Shown here piece by piece: positions 36,349-49,085 of a stretch of DNA of 64,000 nucleotides. Source of the DNA: Atrichornis clamosus (taxonomy: Eukaryota > Chordata > Aves > Passeriformes > Menuridae). The translations under genes were made by a program, and so were the position numbers. Position 1 is the stretch's first letter; each line of letters starts with the position of its first letter. Location of the stretch: NCBI GenBank assembly GCA_013400975.1, contig WBMZ01009436.1:310001-374000 (forward strand). Direction: 5' to 3'. Under the pieces are notes generated by a model, which made no database searches, had not been told where the DNA came from, and saw nothing but the letters and a program-made list of their open reading frames with translations.

Positions 36349-37734
36349 TCAGCTCCAAAGGTCAAAGGCAGAAGAGATGGAAGAGAGATGCAGTCAACAC
36401 TCATCTCTCAACATTAAGCAAGCAGTTCTCAGTTTAATTTCAGGATGGCATAACTGAGCTCTTGGAAACATATATGCTCCTATCCTGTGGGCACAGAGAG
36501 ATTTGTCATTTTTATAGATGGCTGAAATATATTTGGAAGCTGCAAGACTGTGGCCATCCTATATCAAAGGGCATTTCAAAACAAAACACTGTAGCAGTCC
36601 ATTCATAGAAACAGCATACTGCACTCCGACTGCTGTGGGCAAAACCAAACACCCTCCCTGCCTTCCTAAAACAGTAGAAACAACACAACCTTCCTCCAGA
36701 AGGGACATTTCCATAAGGGAAATGAAATTAAAGAGGAAAGCATTGTCGTGAAGGAAGAAGTCAGGGACACAGAAGCAATGTTTTCAACCCAAAATTGTCA
36801 CATGAGCAGGTGGTGGACGTGAGAAGGCAGCAACTAGGGGAATACTTTGTGGCTATGTAATCTGCTAAACTGAAGTGGACACAAGGAAAAAGGTTGAGGG
36901 AGGACAGGCATTTATTTTCGAAAGGAAATTTGAATCCCATCAGAATGACCACAGTGGAATGAATCCAGCCAAGAGAAGTGGAATGGGGGTCATAAATAAC
37001 AGGAATCACAGGTCAAGCAGCAAGGTACCACTGCAAAACACATCTGAATTGTAGATGGAGGCTTCCAAAAGCACATAAGTGTGAGCTGTCAAGGACTCCA
37101 GGCTCTCAGGACCACCAAGGAAGTCTGTAAGCATCTAGCTTACTCTCAAGACATTACTTGGCATCTCTTCCAGCTCTTTCTCCCAGTCTTCTCATTCAGT
37201 CTGTGACTGGCAGGGGTGTCCAGATCTGCCTCTCGAGTGTTTTACACAGCTGATACCACACCTTGCCCATCTCTGCAGGATACAAGCTCTTCAGTGTACT
37301 ACTCCCTTCCACTATGATCATTCCATTCACACTAACATTCTCATTAGACAGCAATTTTCAGGATGTTTAAATATGACAATTTCATTCTCCACATGATACC
37401 CAGAGAGAAACCTTCTTTATTCTCTGGTTCAATCTCCCCTGATACAGAAAAGCATTTCTTTATTGACAAGCATTAAATATTACAGCATCATAAGGAAACT
37501 TATCTAACTTTGTAACACAGACTGGAGAAAGGATGTTGAGTAATTGCACAGATATGTGAAGTTTTAACCAAATTAGTTTTCCCAAGTGCAATCATACAAG
37601 TTTATTACTTCCATACTAATCCATTTGAAACTTTGTGGGTAGTTGACCAATTAATTCCAAGAAGTCTGGTTCAATAAGATGCCTAGTGGCATCCAGCTGC
37701 TGTACTGCCTTCATGTTTATATGAGTGGATTTAC

Positions 37735-37766
37735 TGGGTCCCCTGCAGGATGGGTCCCCTGCAGAG
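37735..37766. repeat. 16-bp tandem duplication
   Basis: TGGGTCCCCTGCAGGA (37735-37750) is followed directly by TGGGTCCCCTGCAGAG (37751-37766), identical over the first 14 bases. It is a small slippage duplication. Confidence 0.88.
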
Positions 37767-40700
37767 TGTCACTGATAGGAGTGACAATCATATGTATACA
37801 AATATGAGCTCATATACTACGTGCTTCAAGGAGTAGCCTTTTTCCAGATTTCTCTCTTTCACATTAAAAAATAATGTAAGAAAGTTAGTGATTTCATAAT
37901 GCTTCCATTATTTCTCCCATACCCACAGAAAAAAAAATAAACTTAATAAATATATAAACAGGTTTGACCATAAAAACATGGTGTTTTGGGGGGTAAATGA
38001 TAGGTGGGTCTGTCTACCCCCAGCTGTTATTTTTAAATGGTCCATTCTTCATCCACACCAAAGTCATAAGAAATATCACTCAGATTATATCTGTCTACAA
38101 CAAGATTTGCCAAGAATAAAATTAAACACAACATATAGGTTTTCTATGGCATCTCTTACTGAGAGATATTCTTTCTTGAAGGAAACTTAAACTGCTAAGG
38201 GCCTGAAAGGCATTATTATTCTTACAAGAACTTTCAATCTGAGAAGCCATCCTTCATCTTGGGAATTTGTTTCAGATGGGGACCAAGCAATAATTGCCAT
38301 CCTCCTCCACAGACTTGTCTCCTAATAAGAAACATGTGCACAGCTGGAGGGGTGTGAGGTTGGGATAGGACTGGCAGTGGAGATGTGCATGTTCAAGAGC
38401 AGATGGAACACTGCTTTCTATTAAGAGAGAAGAAGAAGTAGATTCAAAACACCTGGCAGAAAGGTGCTTGCTTTTCCCTCCCGTCTCATGAAAGACAGTG
38501 TGACAGCGGAGGCACTTATAAGGGGAAAGAATGTAAATAGCAAAAAAAAAAAAAATTAGAACCTGAAGAAGTTTTCATAATAACTGTGACAGAGAGGATA
38601 GTTTTGAAACAGAACTGATGCTTCTCAACTTCACTGCAAATACGTTATTTTGAAATAGAAAAACTTAAGATTAGGTTTATTTGGAAAAGATGTATCAGAT
38701 TATTGTCTTAGAATTAATTTTAGAAAAATGCATTAGTCACTTTGGAGGCTACATCTTACCAATGTCCACACCTACAGAGTGACCCAGTGTTTATCACTCC
38801 ATACACCTAGAAACACATCAAATAAAATAGAATAAATATGAAACAGAGGTATTGAGAAGCATACCAGTGGTTTTGAGAAGCTGTGCATCAGTTTCCTGAG
38901 GCTTAATATAGTTTATCATCAGAAAACAGAACAGACTTTTATCAACTATTGAAAATAACTGGGAAGCAGTTGTAACAGAGATAATGAGTTCCATTTAAAA
39001 GTAAAGGCTGATTCAGAAATTCTCACTTTTACAGAAACTTCTGTGATACAAAGATTTCAGTAAAATGGCAAACACCATCCTCAAAGGAAGTGCTGAGCAG
39101 AATCCCTTTGATGAAAAAGCAAATGACAGAAAGTAAAAAAAATACAAATTCTGATTTTTTTCCCCAGGTTTTTCATCAGATTGCCCTGACTTTTAAAAGT
39201 TCTGTTCAAAATTGCTGTACTTTGCAAGATGATCCCCAAATACTGACGAATGCAAGAGCATTACAAATAGAAAACATTCCACTTGTTCTGATCTTAACCT
39301 TTTCTAACCCGGGTGAAAAGACACACACTATAAAGAAGCAATGACAGTAGTGACATAAGGTTGTTTCAGGGACAGGTGTGAAGAATAGATGGATGCTGCT
39401 CCCACAGCAATTCTCCTGTAACCTCAGAGCCAGTTGCCTGAGCTAACTCCGGTTCACGTACTCATAACTCGCTGTGATTGATATTGCACATTTCTTTGTC
39501 CTTATTACTGACCAAGGCCATAAATCCCAATTATGGAAGCCAGTGGAGTTCAAGCTGCTGCCGTATTTCACAGGAACACTAACACTGAGGTGACCAAAGG
39601 TCACCTTGGCCAGAAAGCGGGCCCATAGCACAGTAAGTCTATATCTCCACTAGTCAGCTGCAATGTCTTTCAGGCTGATTGAGCTTTGATTACCCCCTAT
39701 CAGACCCATAAGTCACATTCTTCTCTCACAGCCCGGGACAGGACCAAGATACATGATCTCCTGTCTTGTGACTTGTGAAATGCACTGGCAAAGTGTGTGT
39801 CAGCCCCTTCTCCAGAGGCCAAATGAAGTGGCAGCCATTCCTACCACTCATGCAGCTGAAGGGAAAGATGTAGTAGGGGAAGAGAGAGCCTTCTGAGTAC
39901 ATGATTCGGCCCGGCAGTTGCCTGTACAAAAGAAGCCTATAGATTTTCTAATTATTATTATCATTTTTATTTTAAGAACTATAAATTGTTCCCAAATGTT
40001 ATGCAAAATAGGAAGATCTGTCCATTTAAGTGCATAAAGTCTGTATTGCAAGCTTGTTGACGTAAAAACACCAGGGTTCTGGTTCATGATAGATAAAACT
40101 GCCTTGAGACACACCTAACAACTCACAACTTTTAAACAGTTGTTGCCAAAATACAGAAAGAACATAGCTTAAAAGAAAAAAACAACCTGAATTCTTCTAC
40201 ATCTTTGCCTTTCAGGGTATTATCTTCATCATGACGCTCTTTCAGAATTTAGCGTCCACCAGAAGCAGATACCAAAAAGTTTAGCATGCCCCAGCTTATT
40301 CCCAGCAGACTCAGAAACCAACTTCTCTGATGGCTGTGGGGAGAAGATGCAATCCCTCCATTTGAACTGCATTAGCTGGCATGTGCTCACATAAAAAAGG
40401 GATGTTACTAATTCTTTTATATTTTCCAAATTCCTCAAGAAAGGTCAGTCAGTATGCACAGGAGACTGGGCACATGCAGTCTGGACGGGATTCTTCCTTT
40501 AGAACTCGACACTGCAAGGACCTCCGTGCATTCACAAAGGCACATTCCATAGACAGTGGCTGCAGGATGAGTCATGTTTCTGCCTGGGAATCCTGATCAG
40601 AAACATGGGATGTGCAAATTTGGGTTTCACATTATGTGACACATTCAATGAATTTCAAGCCTGAAGTACCTTCTTACTAGACAGAGTCCAGCCCAAAACT

Positions 40701-41089
40701 GAATGTCTCAGATGAGAAAACCTTGTAACAGACTCATAGCAATGCAGTGGGGTAAGAAATCATCTCGCTCTCATCCCCAGGCACGCAGAGCATATGTTAT
40801 CTATAAAGGGTTTTACCTTTGTAATGAGGAGTCAAAATGAATCATCAAACAAGCATACAGGCATATTACGCACCTTGGATGCAGGATGAATAAAGTTATT
40901 TACCGGGATGTCTAGAGTTTCACAGGTGAAAAACTATGGAGGACTGTGCCCCTGCCTTGTAGATTTGACTGGTATTCGAACTATGTATCCCACCTCATTT
41001 CATCCCATTTGCTCTATTTATACCCCTTGAAACAGAAGGCTCAGCATGCCCTACAGTCACTAGAGGTCTGGAGACAGGAGGGAATATTC

Positions 41090-41490
41090 CCTTAATTATC
41101 CTATATCCCAGTGGTATCTGTCACAAGCCAAAGTGCATAAAGCTCCTGGCCTGATTACCATTCACATGCTGTGTGGAATTTATTAAATTCCTTATCCCAC
41201 AGCCATTTAATCAGTGGCATTATTGGAATGAGATATTTACCCCACTGGGTGGTATGGACTGGGGCAGAAAAGCATGCCAGGAACAGCTTTGCTGATGCCT
41301 ATTTTTAAAGACAGTGTAATTTTCTTTCCCCTCCCTTTCCTCAGCAGAACCAGTTAGTTAGAGCTCCGGCAACAGAGCAGGGCTTATTCCACGTCTAGTT
41401 TTCTGCAATAAATCTCTGCTCCTGATGCGTTTTGATCCACAGCCAGTTTAATCTGCCTATTGACTGTTAAACTCTGTTTATTGTTTGCAT
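41090..41490. promoter_or_regulatory. Possible conserved non-coding element
   Basis: The patch is rich in homeodomain-like words (TTAATTAT, TTTATTAAA, ATTTAATC, TTTAATC) and ends with TGTTTATTGTTTGCATGG, which combines forkhead-like (TGTTTA), SOX-like (ATTGTTT) and octamer-like (TTTGCAT) words. Such density resembles developmental enhancers. No comparative evidence is available from one sequence. Confidence 0.22.
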
Positions 41491-41680
41491 GGGATCTTTA
41501 AGAATTAAGCCTTTCTTTCTCCCTCTCCCAGATCCAGGTTGGATTTTTTTTTTAAAGGGATTTGGAGCTGGCCTGAATACCTGTGAAAGCCATTTCCTCC
41601 TCAAAACCAAGCTCTCATGGCATTACCCATGGCCACTGTCCCCAGCCTGTCTGGCTATATCTGCTTTAGACAGAGTTTAT

Positions 41681-41752
41681 CATTCAGTCTTCTTGCTTGG
41701 ACAATCTCCAGATTCTCCATTCAGTCTTCTCACTTGGACAGTCTCCAGATTC
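41681..41752. repeat. 37-bp tandem duplication, diverged
   Basis: CATTCAGTCTTCTTGCTTGG at 41681 and CATTCAGTCTTCTCACTTGG at 41718 start two adjacent units. Each continues ACA(A/G)TCTCCAGATTC. There are three or four mismatches in about 35 compared positions. Confidence 0.85.
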
Positions 41753-43691
41753 CTTGCTGAGATTGCAAATTGCAACCAGCTATTGTTCTTATTTACATTT
41801 TAACCATGCCCTTAACTGTGACTTGAACTCCAGAGCAAAACAAATTGTTTCTGTGCACAGGGAGTGACAGTTTCCTTTCCTAACATTGAAGGACTGTGTT
41901 CATTCCTACCTACTAAACACCTAAAATAGAGCGGTAAGTCATGTGAATCAGTCTTTGTCCCCACTGATGTGCAGGGCGCCTAAACATGCTACCTTACAGT
42001 TGACTTTCCAGAAAAACATCCCAGCCTCCATTCGCATTTATTGTAATCTAAATTGAGCCTCTGGAAGTAAGTAGTATGTTTACTTTTTTTCCATGAAAGG
42101 CTTGCATGACTATTTGCTTTCTGCACTGTGCTACATTAGATATGCCTCCATGTAGGACAGATCTCTGGAGCATGGCTACATTGCTGTCCTGAGTTCATTT
42201 ACCTTCTTAAAACCATTAGGGAATGGTACGGGGTAACAGAGGGATGGAGAAACATCTGCCTAGCCAACACATGGGGTACAGGAGTAATGAACCCTGCATT
42301 TTAATAGGTAAGTCTGCACCTGAACAAGATTTCCAGCTTCTGCACCAGCAACAGCTCCAGAGAGGAATAAATAATTAAGACAAGAAGGCTGAGGTAGAAA
42401 ATGGCTGTGATATTTGCTTTTCTTATGAGCACATTAGGGACATGCATAAAATCAGACACGGTTGAGTTTGCTCTAACTGAACTTTGATTGACCCCAGAAG
42501 CCCTTTTAACTGAACAGACTGGTGAACCTACCCTCTGTAATCTGAAAAAGCACTGGTTACTCTTTGGCTAGTCCTAAGACTTTGTGACCCTCTCTTATTT
42601 GAAACACAAGAACCCTTAACCCCTGTGGTTCCGTGGGGGCCATGACCCCTGTGTTACACAGCCATCCCGCCAGAGCCTGCCGTGCTCCTGTGGCTGTTGC
42701 CACGCTGAGGCATTTGTCACTCTAGCATATAAACATGCTGAAATGATGACTTGGATCCAGGCTCTGGAAGAGCTTAACGATTGCAGTAAACTAGACATGA
42801 TACCTGCTGCTGTACTCTATTTTCAGGGAAAAACATCACCAGTTTTCCATTGAAATAGCCTCCCCCGTGTGAAAAATGGTATGGCTGACACAGATCAACA
42901 GTGAGGTTGTTGACATCTTCAGTTCTAAATGCAGCCAAGTTTGAGGAGAGTCAGATCTAGAGGAGAAGATGTTGAAGATTAGACAGAATTAGTTGCTGAA
43001 ATGCACACTAAGATATCTGAGTTCCCCCAAGAATGCAGTATGTTGTATTCAAGGGATCTTGTTCAATTTGAAAATCAACTGATGCTAAAGACCTTCTCTG
43101 CTTTCTATGAAGCCAATTCCAAAACTTCTGACCCTCCCACAGTCAAAACCCATCTGAGAAAAAGCACATCAGAAGCTTATGGGTTTTTCACGAGTACTCT
43201 CCATCCCTTTGTACAGAGACACCAACACTGATCAGGTTTCACACTCATAAGAAACAGGCTGGAAGACATTCAAGAGCTCAGAAAAGCCATTCAGAGGACA
43301 GCTTGTTACAAAGGTGCAGTGTAGCTGCAAAGGAGGTGATGACGGCCTCTTGAAAACTGTTCACAGTATTGTAGCTCCTTGCCTTAATCTTGGATCAAAA
43401 TGTCCTTGCAAACACAGATGAGAGAGTTTATGCTCAAGGAGTCCAGGATAAAAAGCAACAGACACAAATAAACAAGGAAGCACTAAACATAGTGTCAGCC
43501 TTTAGCTGTAGCTTCGCAACTATCAAGAATGCCAAAAATAAAGCAAACCTCCGTGTTTTACCTCACTGTTTCCGAAGCAGGGAAATAAAAGTTCCTCTTC
43601 CACAGGCAGGTAACGTACTTTCCTATCAGAATCTCTGGTTCTATTTCTCACCCTCAGCTATAATTATGCATGTGATGGTGGAAAACTGAAT

Positions 43692-43740
43692 TGCTCTGTG
43701 CCTCCATTTCCCCATCATTCAAACAGCTTCAGGAATAAAA
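43692..43740 (+). repeat. MIR-like SINE fragment
   Basis: TGCTCTGTGCCTCCATTTCC followed by CCATCATTCAAA matches the MIR CTCTGTGCCTCAGTTTCCCC-ATCTGTAAA block. Only about 50 bp remain. Confidence 0.5.
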
Positions 43741-46700
43741 GTCAGAATCACACTTGCACACAGTCCATTGCACATGTGCCCTCATCACTGACAGTAGTGA
43801 AGCACATCCAAAACAAACTAACCAAGCTCTACCCCAAACAGAAGCAAAACAGATGAAATTCACCAGAGTATGCACTTAATTTATGAATCCTGCATTCATA
43901 TTTTAAGAAAATCAGTTTATAACTAGATCTTGAAAATAAATTGGTTCTCAATATAAACTGGGAGAAAAAGCAAATAATAATAAATAGTAATAATAGTAAT
44001 AATACACTAAATATCTTCAATTTCAAGCAAAACAGGGGAGGGTATTTAAAAGAAGTGTCTATTATATTCTTTCCACCATTATTCAGGGTACCAAAGAACT
44101 AACTTAATATTCTCCTGAAATTTCAAACTGTGCATATTCTGGTGAAAACTTACTCTACTAGGAAGGTGTTTATACATGAAAATAATAGTTGTTTTCAGCT
44201 TTAGGATTTACAGAATGGTGACATCAACCCCTCACACTCAATTAGGGGCAGATTTCTTTTGAGATTTTTGCAGTACTTTTAGTGTGCTCTGATAAAATGT
44301 ATTTCATGCCTTCCAGGTTTTAACAGGCTTCTTTGGTATATGCTAGCAAAAATTCAGAGGTGTGACAGCCGGTATAAGCCTATCACATAAGTGAAGCAAC
44401 AAATATTTTCCTGCTTGCTCACAAAAAACCCAAAAATATTTATTTAAATATTGCATGTTTCTATGAATATTCAAATAACCAAGTAAGCTTTAACTAGCAG
44501 TTTCCAAGACTAACACTGCTGATTCTGTTATCCTCAAATGATAAACTGGTCACAGAAATTATTCATATTCTTTACTGCAGGTTTTGGATGATATTTGCTG
44601 AGAAAATAATTGTGAACATCTGTCCTGACAGCTCACTGACTGACAGATCCACAGTAAACCTCAGACATATTTACAGCTAAGGAGGTTTCCAAAGGTAAAA
44701 TGGTGTTCTGGGAGTGAACAGGCTGGCTGGTTACTCGTGAGTCACAGCTGAGAAATGCACTACAGGTATGAGCTCATAAAACCCTGGGTGACCTGCAAAA
44801 CATAGACAGGGAAACCATATCACAGAAAAACCCCAGTGCCACATAAATGCTGTCTGAATAACGTTAGTTAATTGCAAATCAGAGCTGGATACTGAAAGAG
44901 GAAGGGTCTTTGTAGGGTACCACTGTGTGGAAATGAAATGGAAAACTGCAAGCTGTGAGGCTGAATAACCTGGCTTACAGGGTCACCATGGGAGAATTGC
45001 TCCTGCTGGGAAAGGACAGGACAGGAAAGGTGGCCTTGCTTTCAGGATAGAGTTTGGAATTTGGAAACCCATGGTCCTGGTTTGCTGAAGCACTTCCTAA
45101 GTCCAATCAAGTTCTTCTGAGAGAACACGTGGGCACAGTCAAAAATGGAGCTGTGAGCTCTTTTCAACCTCTGGGATACAGCACTGTCAGGGTTAGAGAG
45201 AGGCTTGAGCCTCAGGCAGCGAGACCAGAGAAGTCTCATCACATTCAGGCAATCCATGTGTTCCAAAACTGAGGAGCCAGGAGTTTTGTCTAAGGGAACA
45301 AATGTTCTTCCCAGCCTGTTTCAGCAAAATCGAAATCTTCAGGGTGAGGCAGAGCTGGAACCAGTCAGAGGTGTGAAAAGAGTTTGTAAACATTTCCTCC
45401 CAATTATATTGCCATTTATAGAGAGCCTAACAGAGTGACCTGGGTATCTGGCCAGCATAAACACATATCATACATATCATAAAGCACAATGCTATACTAT
45501 GAAAAGCCAGTTAGGATTAGGAAACCTAAATTAGTTTCATATATTACTTTAAGACTTTGATTGTGATCTAATATTCAGCTCTGATACCTGTATTTTAACA
45601 ATTAATATCTTCAAGAGTGATGTGAAATCTGGAAAACCTGCTTAAATGTGAAAGGAATAGAGGTTCCTTTTCCCACATTGTGCCTTGATCCCATAGGATG
45701 CAGGGGAGAACGTGAGGCATAAGGACAATATCAGAAGATGCATACTTCAGTTATTATAGTCACAGGCACAGCCTGGATGTTTACAACCTTCCATCACTTT
45801 CCTCCTCCTTCTACTTCTCTTTCTCCTGCTTTGGCCAATCTAGAGATGAAGACTCGTGGTTTTGTTTTCTCTTTTTCCATCAGGGAGGGTCAAGTATTTC
45901 TCAGCTACAAAACAGTTGATTCTCGACCCCCTGAAACCACTGCACCGAGGTTAACTGTCTCTGCAACAAATGTTTCTCAACTTGTACATTGCAAACCAGG
46001 GGAGATAGGGGAGGAGAAGGGAGTGAGGGGTCAGAAAGGCAATCAAGGGTGTTTGTAAGGCTTTGAAATGTTATTACAATCCAAGGCCAAGAAAATCTTG
46101 CTATTCTCCTCCCTGTACCACCTTCAACTCCAAGGTCAAATACTCCCTGCCAAGATCTCAGAAAACCTGAGCACAAACACGTTAGAGAGACTTCACCATG
46201 TTATCACCAGCAGATTTTTCCCTCTTACTTTTATGGGTAGTCACAAAAATGATTGACTTCTAGAAAGGGGTTATGACCTAAGAATGCTGAGAAATCTTAT
46301 ACTTTCTGAACCTGAAATTAGGGACTAGTCTGAGCCCTAATTCAGTGAAATGCCATTAAACAAGCCATAGAGATATTACAGCTATAGAATTAATTCCATG
46401 TTTAAGCATTCACAAAACTTTTTAACAGGACTAATCACTGAGATGAAATTGCAGAGGCAATTAAGCAGTTTTCTGAATCAGAGTCTACTTGTTTATTGGT
46501 GGATATTTGTTTTGTGGTTTTAATTTATGTACTCCATTCTTAGCCATACTAATGGGAAAACATGGACAAAGCTCTCATAAGCATAAAAGGAGCTAAAAGA
46601 ACATATATGCCTCCATTTTCTAAGCAGCTAAGGGACAGGGTGGTATAAAAACTCATATTCTAATTTAGTAGAAGTCTGCATACTCTCAAACAGATGTTGT

Positions 46701-48949
46701 ACTTGGTGGCATTATCCCATTCTGACTTCTTAGCTTGGAAATAGGTGTCTAAGATACACCTGTCACAATCCTAGAAATATCATATCAAATGCAAATGGAA
46801 CTGGGAGGTCTGCATCACCTTTTGAGCACCATTCTCAGAGGCAGCAGGTGAAGAAATGAAATGTAAGGTGAGTGATCACCCCCTCCCCTTCTGACAGGGA
46901 AATTTTTGTGCAGAGCACCATCCACCTAGACAGATGCCTGGCTCTGGCATGTCTCCATGAAGCTCCTCAGGGGTCTTTCCACAGCTATGCAAGGAGCACT
47001 GTGGGTCATGCAATTCAACCCTGGAGGTGGCTCAAAGTTGAAAAGTTAGGAATTTTCAAAGGCTTTTTCTTCCTAACTTGCAACTTCTCCTCCCCTGAGT
47101 GTCAGCTGAGAAAATTTTACATACTGCTCTGTTATTCCTTTCACAGGGGCTTAAAATAGTCTAAAGTGCTTGTATAGGAAGATGGCACTGTAGGAGCTTG
47201 TTGAATCCCTACCTCAAAGACCCTAAAACAGCAGCTTAAATCAATTAATCTATGAGCCTCTCCCAGAGCCCCCTCCCATTCTTCACCTTCCTTTATACCC
47301 TGGAGTCAATCCAGTTCCCTACTCTTCATGCTGGTTCGTTTCAACCCTGGAAGAAAGGGAGGGGATGCCAGGCATGAGAAACATCACTGTTTCCATGGAT
47401 AGACAGCTGGCACTTTCAAAGAGCGAGCTGGATGCACAGAGGAACAGGGTGGCATTTGTTGTGGCCTCTGCTTCAGCAGCCTTTAGATTGCCCCAGATTT
47501 GGCAAAATATCACACCCTGGGCCAGGAGGTGACAAGAGGTTTGCTCCTCCATCTGCTGAAACAAGGATCCCTGTGTGCTTCGCAATCTGCTGGCCTTTTT
47601 GCACAATTCCTTTAGAAACCTGCTGCACATCTGTGTGGGGATGCACTGAAGTCATTACCACCAGACCGGAAAATGTGCCAAGGCCAGTATTGTCTTCTGG
47701 GCTGCTGCTCCATTTTGAGTGATTTGCACTTTAAAGAGCTGTGAGGCTTCTTGAATGTGTTCATCTTTGTAAAATTATAAAAACTGACAGTGCAAAGACA
47801 GGCAGAATGATTTCATTAGGGCAACACACACAGTAATTTCTAGCTGCATCCAGCAAGTTTCCCGGGATTGGTAAGAGTATCAGAAGAGTCCCTCGATTCA
47901 CAGCTCCAGTATCTGCAGATCCAAGTGATTGATACTCTGTGCTAAAGCACAGAGCAGTTCTTTCCTCCTCAGCCTCCATGCATTGATATCGTCCAGTAGT
48001 CCTTCCTTGTCCCACCTGTAAATTGTATCCATCCCTTTCCCCTCTCAGTCGAGCCCATAAATTGGATGCTAGCTCATACCTTTCTCTTCACATCTTGTGA
48101 CCCTCTGCTAGCGTAGCTTTGGGCATCTGCCAGCAACCACAAGCTAGCTGCTGTGTGAATTTGCTTGTAAAACTTAGCAGCACATTTTCTCTGAGATATT
48201 TACTCTCAAATGTGTGACTCTCCAGGTAAATCCTGGCCTTTCATCTTCTGTGCTGGAAGTAGTTTCCAAAGAAGGGCTCTCAGAGCATCTGCCTCACTGT
48301 CAGTCTTTGAAGCCTGGGGTGGAGCCAGGGGCAGGAAGCTTTGGTGCAATGGGAGTGCTTGGCAAGGAGGAGAAAGGTTGCTATACACCAAACTGAGTAT
48401 CACATGTATTAGCATTTGTCTTTTAGGCAGAAATGGGCTGCAGAAAGAAGAGCAGGTGAATTTATTTTTTCAGATTCAATCTATTTGTAGTATCTGCAGC
48501 CTGAGGAGAACAAGCTGATGCCACTGTCTTAGCCCCATCTCATGGATTACTGCATGCTGGGAAAGATGGTGGGAAAGGCCTGCCCTAGGGTCATTCTGAC
48601 CTCGTAGACTGATACTCCTATATGGAAAAACTGCAGCCTTGGAGATGTGTCCATCTTTGACAATTAAGTGCAAGAGAAGATACAGCAATAGAAAATGATG
48701 ATTAAGACAGAGTATCTGATATCCAGCAGCACTGGGAACTGTCCAGTAAAACTAATTTCTGAGAAATTAAATAACTGCCAACAAAAAGGAACATGACCAC
48801 TAAAATGGGATTTAACACTGAGGAGAGAATCAGCCAGCTACAAGCACCTTGTAAACATCCAATTGCAGTGAGCAAAAGCAAAGGGGGAATTTCTTTTTGC
48901 CTAGGGAAATTTGACCACATCCTTTAATGATATCTTCACATTTCACAAA
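43741..48949. other. Non-coding stretch
   Basis: No gene is recognised. A (TAA)n-like run lies at 43973-44005. Open frames of up to 106 codons (45738-46058 on +) and several overlapping pairs on opposite strands around 45.0-45.4 and 47.3-47.7 kb have no recognisable family. Confidence 0.55.
43973..44005. repeat. (TAA)n-like microsatellite
   Basis: AATAATAATAAATAGTAATA followed by ATAGTAATAATA, an imperfect trinucleotide run. Confidence 0.85.
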
Positions 48950-49085
48950 TCCTAATAACAACAACTTGTGTTCACATAATGCCTTTCATCCTGGAGGAAC
49001 CCAAAGAACTTTACAAGTGACATAGCAAACTATACAACAATATACACCCCCTCATTCCCCTTGAGGCTGAAACCCAACGGCAATT
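48950..49085. repeat. Possible ancient amniote repeat fragment
   Basis: The block CACATAATGCCTTTCATCCT followed by GAGGAACCCAAAGAACTTTACAA resembles a landmark of very old vertebrate interspersed repeats (a CCTTTCATCC ... CAAAGCACTTTAC pattern). I cannot name the family. A downstream CCTCATTCCCCTTGAGGCTG segment could be the eroded continuation. Confidence 0.35.

Larger units (their letters stand above)
36349..43691. other. Long non-coding stretch
   Basis: No gene is recognised in over 7 kb. Small items are a 16-bp tandem duplication (37735-37766), a 14-A run (38542-38555), a 37-bp tandem duplication (41681-41752) and an enhancer-like patch at about 41090-41490. The open frames (up to 104 codons at 41489-41803 on +, which spans the 37-bp duplication) have no recognisable domains. 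Confidence 0.55.
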
